From assembly GCA_036874045.1 (NCBI GenBank), contig CM072345.1, forward strand, positions 7,961,501-8,025,500: a stretch of DNA of 64,000 nt, in the 5' to 3' direction. This DNA is from Cymodocea nodosa. Lineage: Eukaryota > Streptophyta > Magnoliopsida > Alismatales > Cymodoceaceae. The notes beneath the pieces are model-generated. The model saw only the letters and a list, made by a program, of their open reading frames with translations, was not told the origin of the DNA and searched no databases. Below are positions 1-10,271 of the stretch, one piece after another. Position numbers and translations under genes: made by a program. Each line of letters opens with the position of its first letter. The first letter of the stretch is position 1.

Positions 1-130
1 CTTTAAAAAAAATTCAACTTTATAATTTCTAACTTTACAGGTAGCACGAACATTACCTTTGGCATTAGTTTTCATAAACTCGGCCATATATAATCAGCTT
101 CCGTTTCTCCGGCGTATTCTTACCCTCGGT

Positions 131-1462
131 ATGTTATTCCGTCGTCTGTTGCGTGTTGTCTGCCCTAACTCACTTGCTCCTCTGGAACTTCCCTCCACCT
201 CGGCCGCTGCCGCCTTCTCCGCATCTCCCGACGGACCCGTGCTCAAGATCGGAGACGTGCTGAGCCTGCGGCGGCGGTTCTCCGAGACGGACGTGACGGA
301 GTACGCACGGGTGAGCGGCGACGCCAACCCCCTTCACTTCGAAGACGACTTCGCCCGCAGTGTTTCCCAGTTCGACGGCCGTGTCGTCCATGGGATGCTC
401 ATCGCGTCCCTCTTCCCCACCGTCATCGCCTCCCATTTCGTAAGTAACAAACACGGCCTTCCTCTTCTACCTCCTCCCCTTTTTATGCTTCTGTTTTTCG
501 TCGACATGCTAAAGCTTTGGCCCTTGAGCAAATCTGACACGGCAATGCTAGGGTTTTTTTTTTTTTTTTCCGCCGCGGTTGGAAGAGGTCGGAGTTGCAG
601 GGGCTAGTGATATTTGTTTGGTCTCGAATGAACAGACGTTGAGAATATTGTGGATGTTTTTTTTCATCAAAACAAGTTTTTTCATGACTATAAATTCTAC
701 AGATAAGGAAATGCTCAAACTGAATTTTGTTTAATTTCCCTTTCCTTTGTGTTAAACGTTTCCTAAACATGTTGAGAGAAAAACAGAAGTTACCTAAATT
801 CTTGAGAAGATTGCCTACAATCAATGACCATGTGACCCTTCAAGGAATAGGTTTCCGTTCTTTTTCACTATCATCCAATTCTCCATCTATATTTGATACA
901 TCTCTTTTTTTCGTTGAATTGATACTCAATAAGATAATGACATTTTATACCTTGTTTTCACTCTTTAAAATATTGGTTGTTACTAGTGTAAATAAATAAA
1001 TGCACTTTCAAGAGAGAATTCCATTTTAATTGTGTTTATTTCTAAAATATGCAAAATGCACATATGCTGTTCTTGCTTATGATAGTGACTTAATTCAGAA
1101 ATTACTTTTGCAATATTACCGTGAACATTCTGCTTGCATCGTTTTCTGATATTTTTTTCCTAAATAATGCTTAGCCAGGAGCGGTATATGTCTCACAAAC
1201 ATTGCAATTTAAAATGCCAGTCTACATTGGAGAGCAAGTTGTAGCTGAAATTCGACCAACTATTCTGAGGAAGAACAAAAATAGATATCTGTGAGTGTCA
1301 TGCAGTAAATTCATGTCACTAGATTTAATATAAAATGAACCTAATATGTGAATCTTTGCGTTTGGTAGAGCAAAGTTCATGACAAAATGCGTGACCAACG
1401 GAGAACTTGTGCTTGATGGTGAAGCTATGACCATACTACCAACGTTAACTTTAAAGGAATAG
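131..1462 (+). CDS. mtHD: Mitochondrial 3-hydroxyacyl-ACP dehydratase (MaoC/hot-dog fold)
   Basis: Three exons, 131-439, 1175-1290 and 1369-1462, join in frame with GT-AG introns to give 172 aa. Residues 62-75 carry the hydratase-2 signature (S-G-D-A-N-P-L-H then F-A), with the probable catalytic Asp64 and His69; G-R-V-V-H-G-M-L follows near residues 83-90. Exon 2 encodes the conserved P-G-A-V-Y-V-S-Q stretch. The family dehydrates 3-hydroxyacyl-ACP in mitochondrial type II fatty-acid synthesis, which feeds lipoate synthesis. The N-terminus (MLFRRLLRVV, Arg-rich, no acidic residues) looks like a mitochondrial presequence. An in-frame ATG at 59 would add 24 aa; I chose 131 because the presequence is cleaner, but 59 is possible. 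It converges on CPN60A. A peroxisomal enoyl-CoA hydratase 2 is less likely because there is no C-terminal SKL-type signal (it ends L-T-L-K-E). Confidence 0.93.
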
Positions 1463-2449
1463 AAGGTAATAAAGACTTGCATTGAGTTTGTATTAATCTT
1501 TGCTGTTATCAAGTAAACAATAGAGACTTTTCTGTTGCCAAGTTTTTTTTTACATCTCTAGCTTGAAAATCTATTATTGATAAATCACCGAAGAAAATCT
1601 TAATATTTGATAATGTCATGCAATTGTTGTTCTTAGTTCATATTGATAATCTCATGCGGTTGTTATGTGATTCTCTGCCAGTGACTAAGCTGTTGACCGA
1701 ACAAGCGGTGATTCAAAACTTGTGGTTGCTCTTTTTTTGCACTGCTACGGTTACATTATCCGTTTATAAGCTGAGGAAGCACTCTTTGTTAACCTTGATA
1801 AGTTCTCGTTAAAACCAAGCTTGCAAGGAGTTAACCTTTGCACTTGGTTTATTACAGTTGAGGCACGCATCTGAAAAAGAGTGTTATAGCATACTTTCTG
1901 ATGCCTTTATCGATCCAACTGAATAGTGACCCCTTTTTGAGTAGACTCTGTTTCTTTTTGAACATATGCATTTCTCAAATCAATTTTACGTAGTTGAGTT
2001 GATTAGAATTATGTAATCTCATACTTCATATTAGAGTTAAAATTTTGATTACAACATTTTTTTATCAATTTTCAATAATTTAATTGTTTTCATGAACAGT
2101 GAGGGTAATGCCTGTATTATCAATGAAAGTAAAAATTCAATTATTATAAAAAAATTAAATTTTTATAGATAACATATTACTTGACCCAGCTTGGTCACGT
2201 TCTCATCACTGGCGTCCGAAAGAAACCATCTATGTTGTACCATCTAGTTCGGTGCAGCAAATTTTTTATGCGACTTTCACAAACTACTTTTTTAAGTTTT
2301 TTTTTGGAGCACCCATATTTGTGTACATCATGCTTATGTATCATGTCATTGTCACCTAATCTCCTCGTTTTGAGCTTCAATAATAATTATCAATTTTATT
2401 ATATTTTGTATAAGTATTATTATTATGTTAGCCCAGTGAATTATTTTTG
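1463..2449. other. Dehydratase 3' flank, AT-rich intergenic
   Basis: Follows the dehydratase stop codon. It probably includes the 3' UTR and then AT-rich DNA. Short ORFs show no conserved motif. I see no further gene or clear repeat. Confidence 0.5.
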
Positions 2450-2858
2450 CTTCAATTAGTTTTCCCAGTGAGTGATGAGCCTTTACCGTTCCAATACACA
2501 ATCAACAACACTTCCAAAACCATCAGAACGGCTTTTTCTCCGGCAGATAGATCCAAGGGGCTCATCTTGCCACCGAGGCAAATATAACCTTCCTTATCCG
2601 TTGGTATGTATGCGTTCTTCATCGGAGAGAACTGTACCACGACAATGACCGATGGACGGTCTCGGTAAAAATAGAACTACGAAATCCAAAATTGCCACAC
2701 GAATGCCAGACTGCAGGGCATGGGCAGAGTCGCAACCAACGGAATCACATACCCGGGCCTCTCATTCTGAGCACTTGTATTGTTCTAACAAAGAAAGTTA
2801 AAAATCTTACCTCGTACCATTAAACTGCAAGGCGCCTATGGTAAGGAAGCATCGCCGA
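2450..2858 (-). other. Probable 3' UTR of CPN60A, GC-richer island
   Basis: Lies directly downstream of the CPN60A stop on the minus strand and is clearly GC-richer than the flanks. A minus-strand ORF at 2452-2640 (62 codons) matches no family I recognise. The simplest reading is CPN60A 3' UTR, perhaps with a small intron. A captured gene fragment cannot be excluded. Confidence 0.4.
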
Positions 2859-5800
2859 CTAAACGGTAAGACCCTGTGGAGCGGCGGCAGCCACCGAAGC
2901 CTTGGGCTTGGGTTTTTCCACCACAATGGCTTGCGTTGTCAGGACCATTCCAGCAACTGATGCAGCATTCTGCAGCGCACATCTTGTCACCTTTGCAGGA
3001 TCGATCACTCCAGCTTCGACTAGATTCTCGTACTTATCGGTCATCGCATTGTACCCGACTTCCCACTCACTGCTCGTGATCTTCTCCACCACCACCTCGC
3101 CTTCAACTCCAGCATTGTTTGCAATCAAAGACGTCGGAGCTATGAGGGCCTGTGTTTCATCAAATTGCTAAGAAAAGTACATGGAGAAACAAATCAAAGA
3201 TACAAGTGACGAAAATCTTAACCACCTTACCAATAGAAGGCTTTGGACGATTTTTTATCATCTGTATTCTCTCTTACTAATGATCTTCCCTTCCATCTTA
3301 CCAATTCTACTTGCCATTCCTTAATCTTGGCTATTTTATCGATCGTTTGAGAATATAGAAGTAATTTTATATTTAGAAACAGTTATTAACTTGATTATCT
3401 GAAAATCATTCAACAGATGTTGAGGTAGATAATCTCAACAAGATGCAATCAATAGAGGATCAACAAGCAAATTTGCAAGAGAATAACCAAAGCTGCTCCA
3501 GCAATACTTGGAATGTTGGTCATCCTCCCGCTCTTGAGACTCCCACCCTTAGAAGATGGACTGATGAGGATGACAATGGAGGCGAAAATTAATTTACTCT
3601 CCATGCATCCTTCGTTTTCCCTTTTTGTACCCTCCTGTTTTTTGGCTATATGTGGTGCTCTCCTTCCTTGGAGTCTTGAACCCTTTTGTTTTGTTAAAAT
3701 TTTGATCTACTTTGGACTTCTTCCTAGCTATGATTTCATAACTGGGATTTACTTCTTATTTATATTTTCAATCTTGCAAAAAATTAAAAAAATCTTAACC
3801 ACCTTCAGGTGGCATCAAGCAGCATACCTTCTGTACGATATCAGCACCCAGCTTCTCATCTGCATCCTCAATGGTGTCCTTGATGGCAGGAATGCAAGTA
3901 GAGAGATGGACATAGGCAGCACCACCACCAGGAACTATTCCTTCCTCAATGGCAGCGAACGTAGCATTCTTAGCGTCCTCGATTCGGAGCTTACGGTCTT
4001 CAAGCTCTGTCTCGGTTGCAGCCCCAACCTTAATGACTGCAACACCACCAGAAAGCTTGGCGATCCTCTCAGCCAGCTTTTCAGAATCATAAACAGAATC
4101 CGTTTCGGCAAGATCCTTCTTTATCTGGTTAATTCTTGTCTGGATTTCATCCTTTGTTGCTGCATCTGCAATGATGGTAGTACAAGTCTGTGCAATGGTA
4201 ACCTTCCGTGCCACACCAAGCTGTTCTACTGAAGCATTCTCGATGAGAAGACCAAGGTCTTTGGCTTGAAACTCAGCACCTGGATAAAGAGAAAGAAAAC
4301 AGAAGACAAGAGCTTGAAGAAAATAACATGCAAATAAAAACCAGATAGGTGCTTGAAGAAAATAGTATGTCAACAAAAACTTTCAGATCCCATTGCTTAA
4401 AAATAGCATTATATAACACTAGTCCTAAACCATCTTTTTATAAAGAATCATTGTCCACGACTAACAGCATATAAATCAATGGCAACGAAACTAAGAAAAT
4501 GCTGTGACCCAAAAGAACAAAGTCCACCATAATGACCAAACTTCAGCCAGACTCAAAACTCTTACGAATTTAATACCTGTCATGATAGCTATGTCCTGAA
4601 GAAGAGCCTTTCTTCTTTCACCAAAACTTGGGGCCTTAATCGCCGCAACATTGAGAATACCACGTAGTTTGTTCACAACAAGGGTAGCCAATGCTTCACC
4701 AGTGACATCTTCTGCAATAATTAGTAGTGGAGCTCTCAATTGTGTAGTCTTTTCCAACAACGGAATTATTTCCTTCATTGATGAAATCTTCTGATCGGTA
4801 ACCAGAACTCGAGCATTATCAAATTCAACAATGAGCTTCTCTGGATTGGTAACAAATTGTGGAGATACATAGCCTCGATCAATCTGCAATCAAGGTTGCA
4901 AAAATAGAAATACGTAAGGGGCAAGTAGACGTGAACTCGTTTCAATATAGAGAAAACCTACCTCCATTCCTTCCTCAACATCCACAGTGGTTTCAAAGGA
5001 TGATGAAGATTCAATAGACAAAACACCATCTGGTCCAACTTTATCAATGGCATCAGCAATCATTGCACCAATGAAATCATCATTGCCAGCTGAGATAGAG
5101 GCGATAGCTGGAAACATATACTTTAAAATGTTAGTGCCAAAGAAACTTTCCAGGGACACATGCTTGTGTGGTTCGGTGGTGAGGGGTCCTCACAACCGCC
5201 TCCTTCCACACGAGTTTGAATCCCCTATGGGATTCGAAACACACGGTACATTCACAAACCTTTCAAAAAAAACTTTTCAAGGAAAAGATGTGGAGAAAAC
5301 AGCATCATGGTGTACATCAGCATTTTCCATAATTCATTATAATTAAACCGTACTTGTTCTATATTTTTATACGCAAATAATTTTATCGGAAACCAATATA
5401 CCTTCAATGTCATTACGACCATTGACAGGACGAGATTTCCTTTCCAATTCATCAACAAGTGCATTCACAGTTTTGTCAATTCCCCTCTTGATAGAGACTG
5501 GATTTGCACCAGAAGTGACACTCAATAATCCAAGATTGATGATTTCACGAGCAATAACTGATGCAGTAGTTGTTCCATCCCCAGCTGAGTCATTTGTTTT
5601 GCTGGCAACCTGAAGTATCATTAGGAACAAATAAGCGTAAGCTTGTATAAATGAAAAGGAGCAGAGCATTACTAACTCAAGTGAGATCTGTTACAAAATA
5701 TGCCAAAAGATCTGTTAGAGAAACAAAATAAGCGAATAGACCCAACCTAAGACCAAAAACTATCAAGAACACTCATAAGCAAAAGAACATGTAGGAAGCA

Positions 5801-6538
5801 ATTTACCTCTCATATCAGAGCAGCACCAGCATTCTCCATCGGACTAGCAAGTTCAATGGCACGAGCAATTGTGACTCCATCATTGACAACCTTGGGGTTT
5901 CCAAACTCATCAAGGACAACATTTCTCCCTTCAAGAAGAAAACAACAGGTACATGCTGTTTCACTTCAAAGTACATGCCATTTCACATTCTTTCAAGATA
6001 ATTATATTTCTCAAAAACATCAACGGATATCACGACACAAATACGGTTTCCCGCAAAAGATAGAATTCAAACAGAGCAGTAGGTTTCCACGTGTCCCAGA
6101 AGAAAGAAAAAGGTGCAAAGAATCCAAACCACACGATCCCAGATTAAAACGTAACCCTCGTTTCTTCATGTTGTGAAACCGGTGATAAGACGGTTCGTGA
6201 AGTACTTACCACGAGGTCCGAGGGTGACACCGACAGCGTCGGTAAGCTTGTCAATCCCAGCCTGCAAAGAGCTCCTGGAGCTCTGGTCGAAAGCAATCTC
6301 CTTCGCCGAAGCTGTCACCACAAGCCTATTCCCAGAACCCGGCCTGTGGCTCGCTCTCCTCCCCTGGCTCAATCTACTCCGGTCCGCCTGCTCCTCCAAG
6401 ACCACACATAACGGAGACGTCAAAACACGCACGACAAAACAACAACAACGGGAAAGAAGGCAAGGGCGGCGAACGAGAACGTACCTGGCGGGGGTACCTG
6501 TGGATGGAGGAGGTAGAGACCGCACTGGCAGACGCCAT
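2859..6538 (-). CDS. CPN60A: Plastid chaperonin 60 alpha (Rubisco-binding protein alpha), interrupted by one TGA
   Basis: Eight exons join in frame on the minus strand: 6538-6485, 6387-6210, 5928-5807, 5609-5402, 5107-4962, 4883-4577, 4279-3828 and 3149-2859 (1758 nt, 585 codons plus stop), about the length of known plant CPN60A. Exons 1-2 encode a Ser-rich transit peptide. The mature part has the group I chaperonin nucleotide motifs: [19 protein letters not shown] and the late V-P-G-G-G-A. The product forms the plastid Cpn60 ring with beta subunits and folds Rubisco large subunit and other stromal proteins. All introns are GT-AG. The anomaly is in exon 3: codon 117 is TGA (5812-5810), where the family has Arg in A-L-I-R-E-V. 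No other lesion is visible, so this is either a recent null allele or a base-call error. Introns 4 and 7 contain retroposed insertions. Confidence 0.95.
3229..3788 (+). mobile_element. Retroposed segment in CPN60A intron 7 with 17-bp TSD and A-rich tail
   Basis: The 17 bases AAAATCTTAACCACCTT occur at 3212-3228 and again at 3789-3805. Between them is about 560 bp foreign to the intron, ending in an A-rich tail on the plus strand just before the second copy. That is the mark of LINE-mediated target-primed insertion. Inside, after a possible acceptor at about 3412-3415, an open stretch to a TAA near 3590 encodes a Gln/Asn-rich and acidic C-terminus (ending [10 protein letters not shown]). The source gene is unknown to me. 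It looks like a retrocopy of a transcript's 3' end plus 3' UTR. A non-autonomous LINE derivative is the alternative. Confidence 0.65.
5157..5269 (+). mobile_element. tRNA-type SINE in CPN60A intron 4
   Basis: A segment of about 113 bp has an A-box-like GTGGTTCGGTGG (5168-5179) and a B-box-like GAGTTTGAATCCCC (5212-5225), then a short A-rich tail. It is flanked by near-identical AAACTTTCCAGGGA (5143-5156) and AAACTTTTCAAGGA (5270-5283), with two mismatches, read as a diverged TSD. This structure fits a short tRNA-derived plant SINE. The family was not identified. Confidence 0.6.
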
Positions 6539-6699
6539 TGTCGATTGGGAATCCGAGCTTCCAGGTCGAGGAGGGAGAAGAGGGTGAGGACGAAGGGAAC
6601 GCCCTGCGGATAAGAAGTGAGGTGGTTCGAGCCTTCGAGGTCGACTCTGAGGAGTTTCCAGAAGATTCTATTGCGAGTCTGGCGGCAGCATTTCTTGCG

Positions 6700-8680
6700 T
6701 GTTTTTTTTTTTCACGATAATCAAAATATAAAATACCACTTATCACGTATCGGAACTGGACATTTCATCACTAAATTAATATTCTTTCCATATTCAAAGT
6801 TGTTCTAATAGAATTTTAACAATTCCTGAGGGGTAATTAGGCTAATATAATTGAACAGTGGTAAAAATTATTCTTGTTTTCTATTTCTTATCTTTTGTTT
6901 GGCTCATAACACTTATTGCATTTTCTTACATGTTTTCGTATAGAGATGTATTTAGAAATATCAAATGGAATAGAATCATTGAACGTATACCTTCTCTCAA
7001 ACGAAAAAAGGAAAATGACCAAGGCATAACTTATGGTTTATAATCTATTCGTGTCATATTAATTAACAAAATGATTTGACTCTATTAATTTATGTTAATT
7101 AATATCTTTTAACGCATTGAATTACAAAAACTAAATAAAGCTTAATTCGCGGTACGTCATTTCTATAAATAGTATGTTGATTTTAATATAAAGTCTTAAG
7201 TTTTTCAAATTTAACATGTCGATTTTATAATCGATATATTAAATTTAATACAAATAAAACACAAAATTTTTATCAAATTTTTAATATATTATTTTTATAA
7301 ATGGTATGCTAATTTTGAAATCATATCATATCATGTCGTATTATTTTTATTCGTACCCAACATGATTGAAAAAATCAGGGGCAACAACATGATTAAATCC
7401 AGTCAACTTGACAAGTCTAGGAGTATTTTTATTTTATTATTTATTTCTTAAATTTAAAATTTAAAATTTTTTGAAAAAAAAATTCCAATTATGAAATAAA
7501 AATGACAGAAGAGTCATAAGCACTGTAAAAGAATTAAATTACTTAATTTAAGTTGATATTTAGTTTAATTTATAGATGCCCTCACGTGATCATTGCGCAT
7601 TTTATTTGGTTAAGACAATGAGATACAATATTTTATAATTCATTTTATTATACACGTTTTATAATCTCAATTGCGAAAAAGGAGGATTGTGAGGTACCTC
7701 GCTTACTGTATTATTATTAATAATCTCATTGATCTTGAGCATAATCAAATTGTGTAAGATAAGCCTCATTGCTAATGTAAGCAAATTAAGTATTTTTAAT
7801 TAAGTTCAAGAAGTTACTATGAGTAAAGCCATTGTACCTAAAATCCTTGTAGAAATTATGTAATATTGCATTTGCTTCCTTTTTGCATTCATGGCTAGGG
7901 TGGTCCATGTTTTGCACTCTTATGCTTTAAATTCTATGTAGCACACAATTGCATTTTGTTTTATTTGTTTGATAACTTAATTAACTTTAGATTAATACAG
8001 ATGAGCACAATTGCACTTAATTAACTTCTCATCTTCTCCATTTCATTATTTTTTACACTTAAGTCTACATACTTTACACATATTTACTATACACACATCT
8101 AGACCTTAAGACCTGTCTATCTTATCAAGATAACTTGAAAGATCAAGTAATTCAAATATATAAAATGTCTAACATTTTTTTTACGTATACACATAGTATT
8201 TATCTAAACTTATGATTTATCAAATCATAACTTTAAACATTTAAGTATCATTCATTTTGCTTATACATGCATGTAAGTTTTTTCAAATTTATTATTAAAA
8301 TTAAATTACGTGGTAACTTTATTCTTTTATTTTTTCGTCGACTATAGCAAAGCTCAAAAAAAAGGAAAGAGGATTCTTTCTCATGTTTTTAAGGTTAAAT
8401 TTGCATTAGAGTTCATAAGGCAAATGTATTTAATTTAGATTATAAATTGATCATCCCATAATTTTAACCGAATAAGGCCATAATATCTATCATCGTAAAA
8501 GAGTAAAAGATCAATTAAGCAATTTTAAGTTAATCTCTAATCTAGTGTACACAGTTATAATATAATAAATAAATGCTAAATAAACACACTCTCCGTCAAC
8601 AAAAGCTGAAAAAATATTCATAATTTCGTACATGTAAATCCGAAAACATAATAAGAAAATAATTATTTATAAATAAATGT
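6700..8680. other. AT-rich spacer between CPN60A and TCP (both upstream regions)
   Basis: Divergent intergenic region of about 2 kb between the CPN60A 5' end and the TCP promoter. It is very AT-rich with poly-A/T runs. No coding homology and no convincing transposon ends were seen. It must contain both promoters. Confidence 0.5.
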
Positions 8681-8776
8681 TATAAAAAGGAAATAATTAA
8701 TATTAAAAAAAAAAAAACCTCTCACTAAACCCTAAAACCCCTTCGTCATCGTACATAAAAACCCCGAAACGCCCCC
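8681..8776 (+). promoter_or_regulatory. TCP gene core promoter and 5' leader
   Basis: A TATA-like TATAAAAAGG lies at 8681-8690, so transcription would start near 8715. A telo-box-like AAACCCTA at 8728-8735 sits in the expected leader, before the ATG at 8777, which is in a good context (CCCCCATGGC). The placement is an inference from spacing. Confidence 0.45.
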
Positions 8777-9457
8777 ATGGCTTCTCCGACCACCACCGAG
8801 AGCTCATATCGTCTTTTCGCTTCCATGGCGTCGGAGTTGATGCTCTGCCACCAACATGATCATTCCCATTCTTCTTCCGATGCCAAAACCCTACCTTTAG
8901 GCTCACCCCTTTCGCAGCAGTCACTGCCTCCACCACCAACTTCTGACGCCCCCACCGCCGCCCGGAAACTGTCGAAGAAGGCATCCAACACCAACAGCAA
9001 GGACAGGCACACGAAGGTGAACGGCCGTGGCCGCCGGGTCCGCATGCCGGCCCTCTGTGCTGCCCGGATCTTCCAGCTTACGCGAGAGCTCGGCCACCGC
9101 TCCGACGGCGAGACCATCGAGTGGCTCCTCCGGCAGGCCGAGCCGTCCATCATCGCAGCCACAGGTACGGGGATCGACCCCTACCCTTCTCCTGCGACGA
9201 CGGCTCGGTCTCCGATCTCCTCCACGGCTTCGCAGCGTTCACTCCCATCGTCTCCACGCCCCTCCCTCGCTGCTTCGTCGGGTACTCCAACCGCCACGGT
9301 CGCGCTAGGGTACTACCCGTTGAATCGGATGGATTTGTTCGGCGGCGCCGGTGGCGGGTCGTTCCACAACCACCACATGCCTTACTTCACCACGATGCTC
9401 ATGAGGCCGCCCGGGTCTGGGGACCACGACGACCACAGCTCCGCCTTGCAGGTGTGA
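8777..9457 (+). CDS. Class I (PCF-type) TCP transcription factor
   Basis: Intronless ORF of 226 aa. The TCP domain spans about residues 75-131: basic region [17 protein letters not shown], helix [14 protein letters not shown], then [22 protein letters not shown]. The short basic region and the [11 protein letters not shown] end mark class I. Class I members bind GTGGGNCC-type sites as dimers in the nucleus and tune growth and cell-cycle genes. Cys94 is the conserved class I cysteine that makes DNA binding redox-sensitive in studied homologues. The flanks are low-complexity (Ser/Pro N-terminal, His/Gly C-terminal). It is short for the class, so TCP11-like is a guess. A second in-frame ATG lies at codon 17. 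Confidence 0.95.
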   Translation: MASPTTTESSYRLFASMASELMLCHQHDHSHSSSDAKTLPLGSPLSQQSLPPPPTSDAPTAARKLSKKASNTNSKDRHTKVNGRGRRVRMPALCAARIFQLTRELGHRSDGETIEWLLRQAEPSIIAATGTGIDPYPSPATTARSPISSTASQRSLPSSPRPSLAASSGTPTATVALGYYPLNRMDLFGGAGGGSFHNHHMPYFTTMLMRPPGSGDHDDHSSALQV

Positions 9458-10271
9458 AGTGTAACTAGCGGTGCGATCTCGCCCTATTTCCCCCTTTTTT
9501 CTTTCTTCTTTTCATTGCAATTATTTATGGATACACAGAAAGAACTCTTTCTAGGGTTTTCGTTGCTTGGGGCGTCGAGAAAGATGGGATTTTTGGGTAT
9601 ACCATCAAATCAAATTAATTATAACCTCAATCAACCAGGCCATGTTGGGAATTTCTCTCCTGGTTTCTGTGTACCTTTACTTATGGTTTTTTTTCTTACT
9701 AAAATTGATTATTAGCATGCATGTGAAGGAGAGTGGTCTATCAGTGGTAGGTGGTTCAAGGATTGATTACTTAATTAGATTGGTGGTCTAGCAGATGAAT
9801 GGTCTAACTAACTAATCTGAAATTAGATTGATTTTTTCAAATAATGGAATTGATTACATAAACCAGCTAGTTGTCTTATTGATCTGAATAATCAAACGTC
9901 ACGTTGATATCCTAAACTATTGGTAGGATTACTTGCAATTGCGTTTATCCTTTCATTTGGACATGTCTCTGAATTTAAAATCTCTCAACGGTAAAAATTA
10001 CATTTAAATTGAATAAATGTTTTTCATTTGTAAACATTGATTTTAAATATAATTTTTATCCTTGACAAATTTTAAGTTAATGTATTTAAATTGTAAGATA
10101 AATAAATGTATACAATAAAATATGAATACACATTTAGATTATTTTGAATTTTATTTGATGTTGATAATGAAAGTGTTGTTATAAGTATATTATTTAATTA
10201 TAATATAGTATGCAATACTTTTTAAAGTATTTACTAATTATCTAACTCAAATAATTAAATTATTTAATAGT
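9458..10271. other. TCP 3' flank, AT-rich
   Basis: The probable TCP 3' UTR runs to about 9720. AT-rich DNA follows up to the left Harbinger arm. No gene recognised. Confidence 0.5.

Noticed and set aside
3513-4232. Long plus-strand ORF (239 codons)
   Set aside because: Runs antisense through CPN60A exon 7 and its intron insert; the minus strand there is clearly chaperonin.
9027-9468. Two further plus-strand ORFs in other frames over the TCP gene
   Set aside because: Shadow frames caused by high GC; only the 8777-9457 frame encodes the TCP domain.
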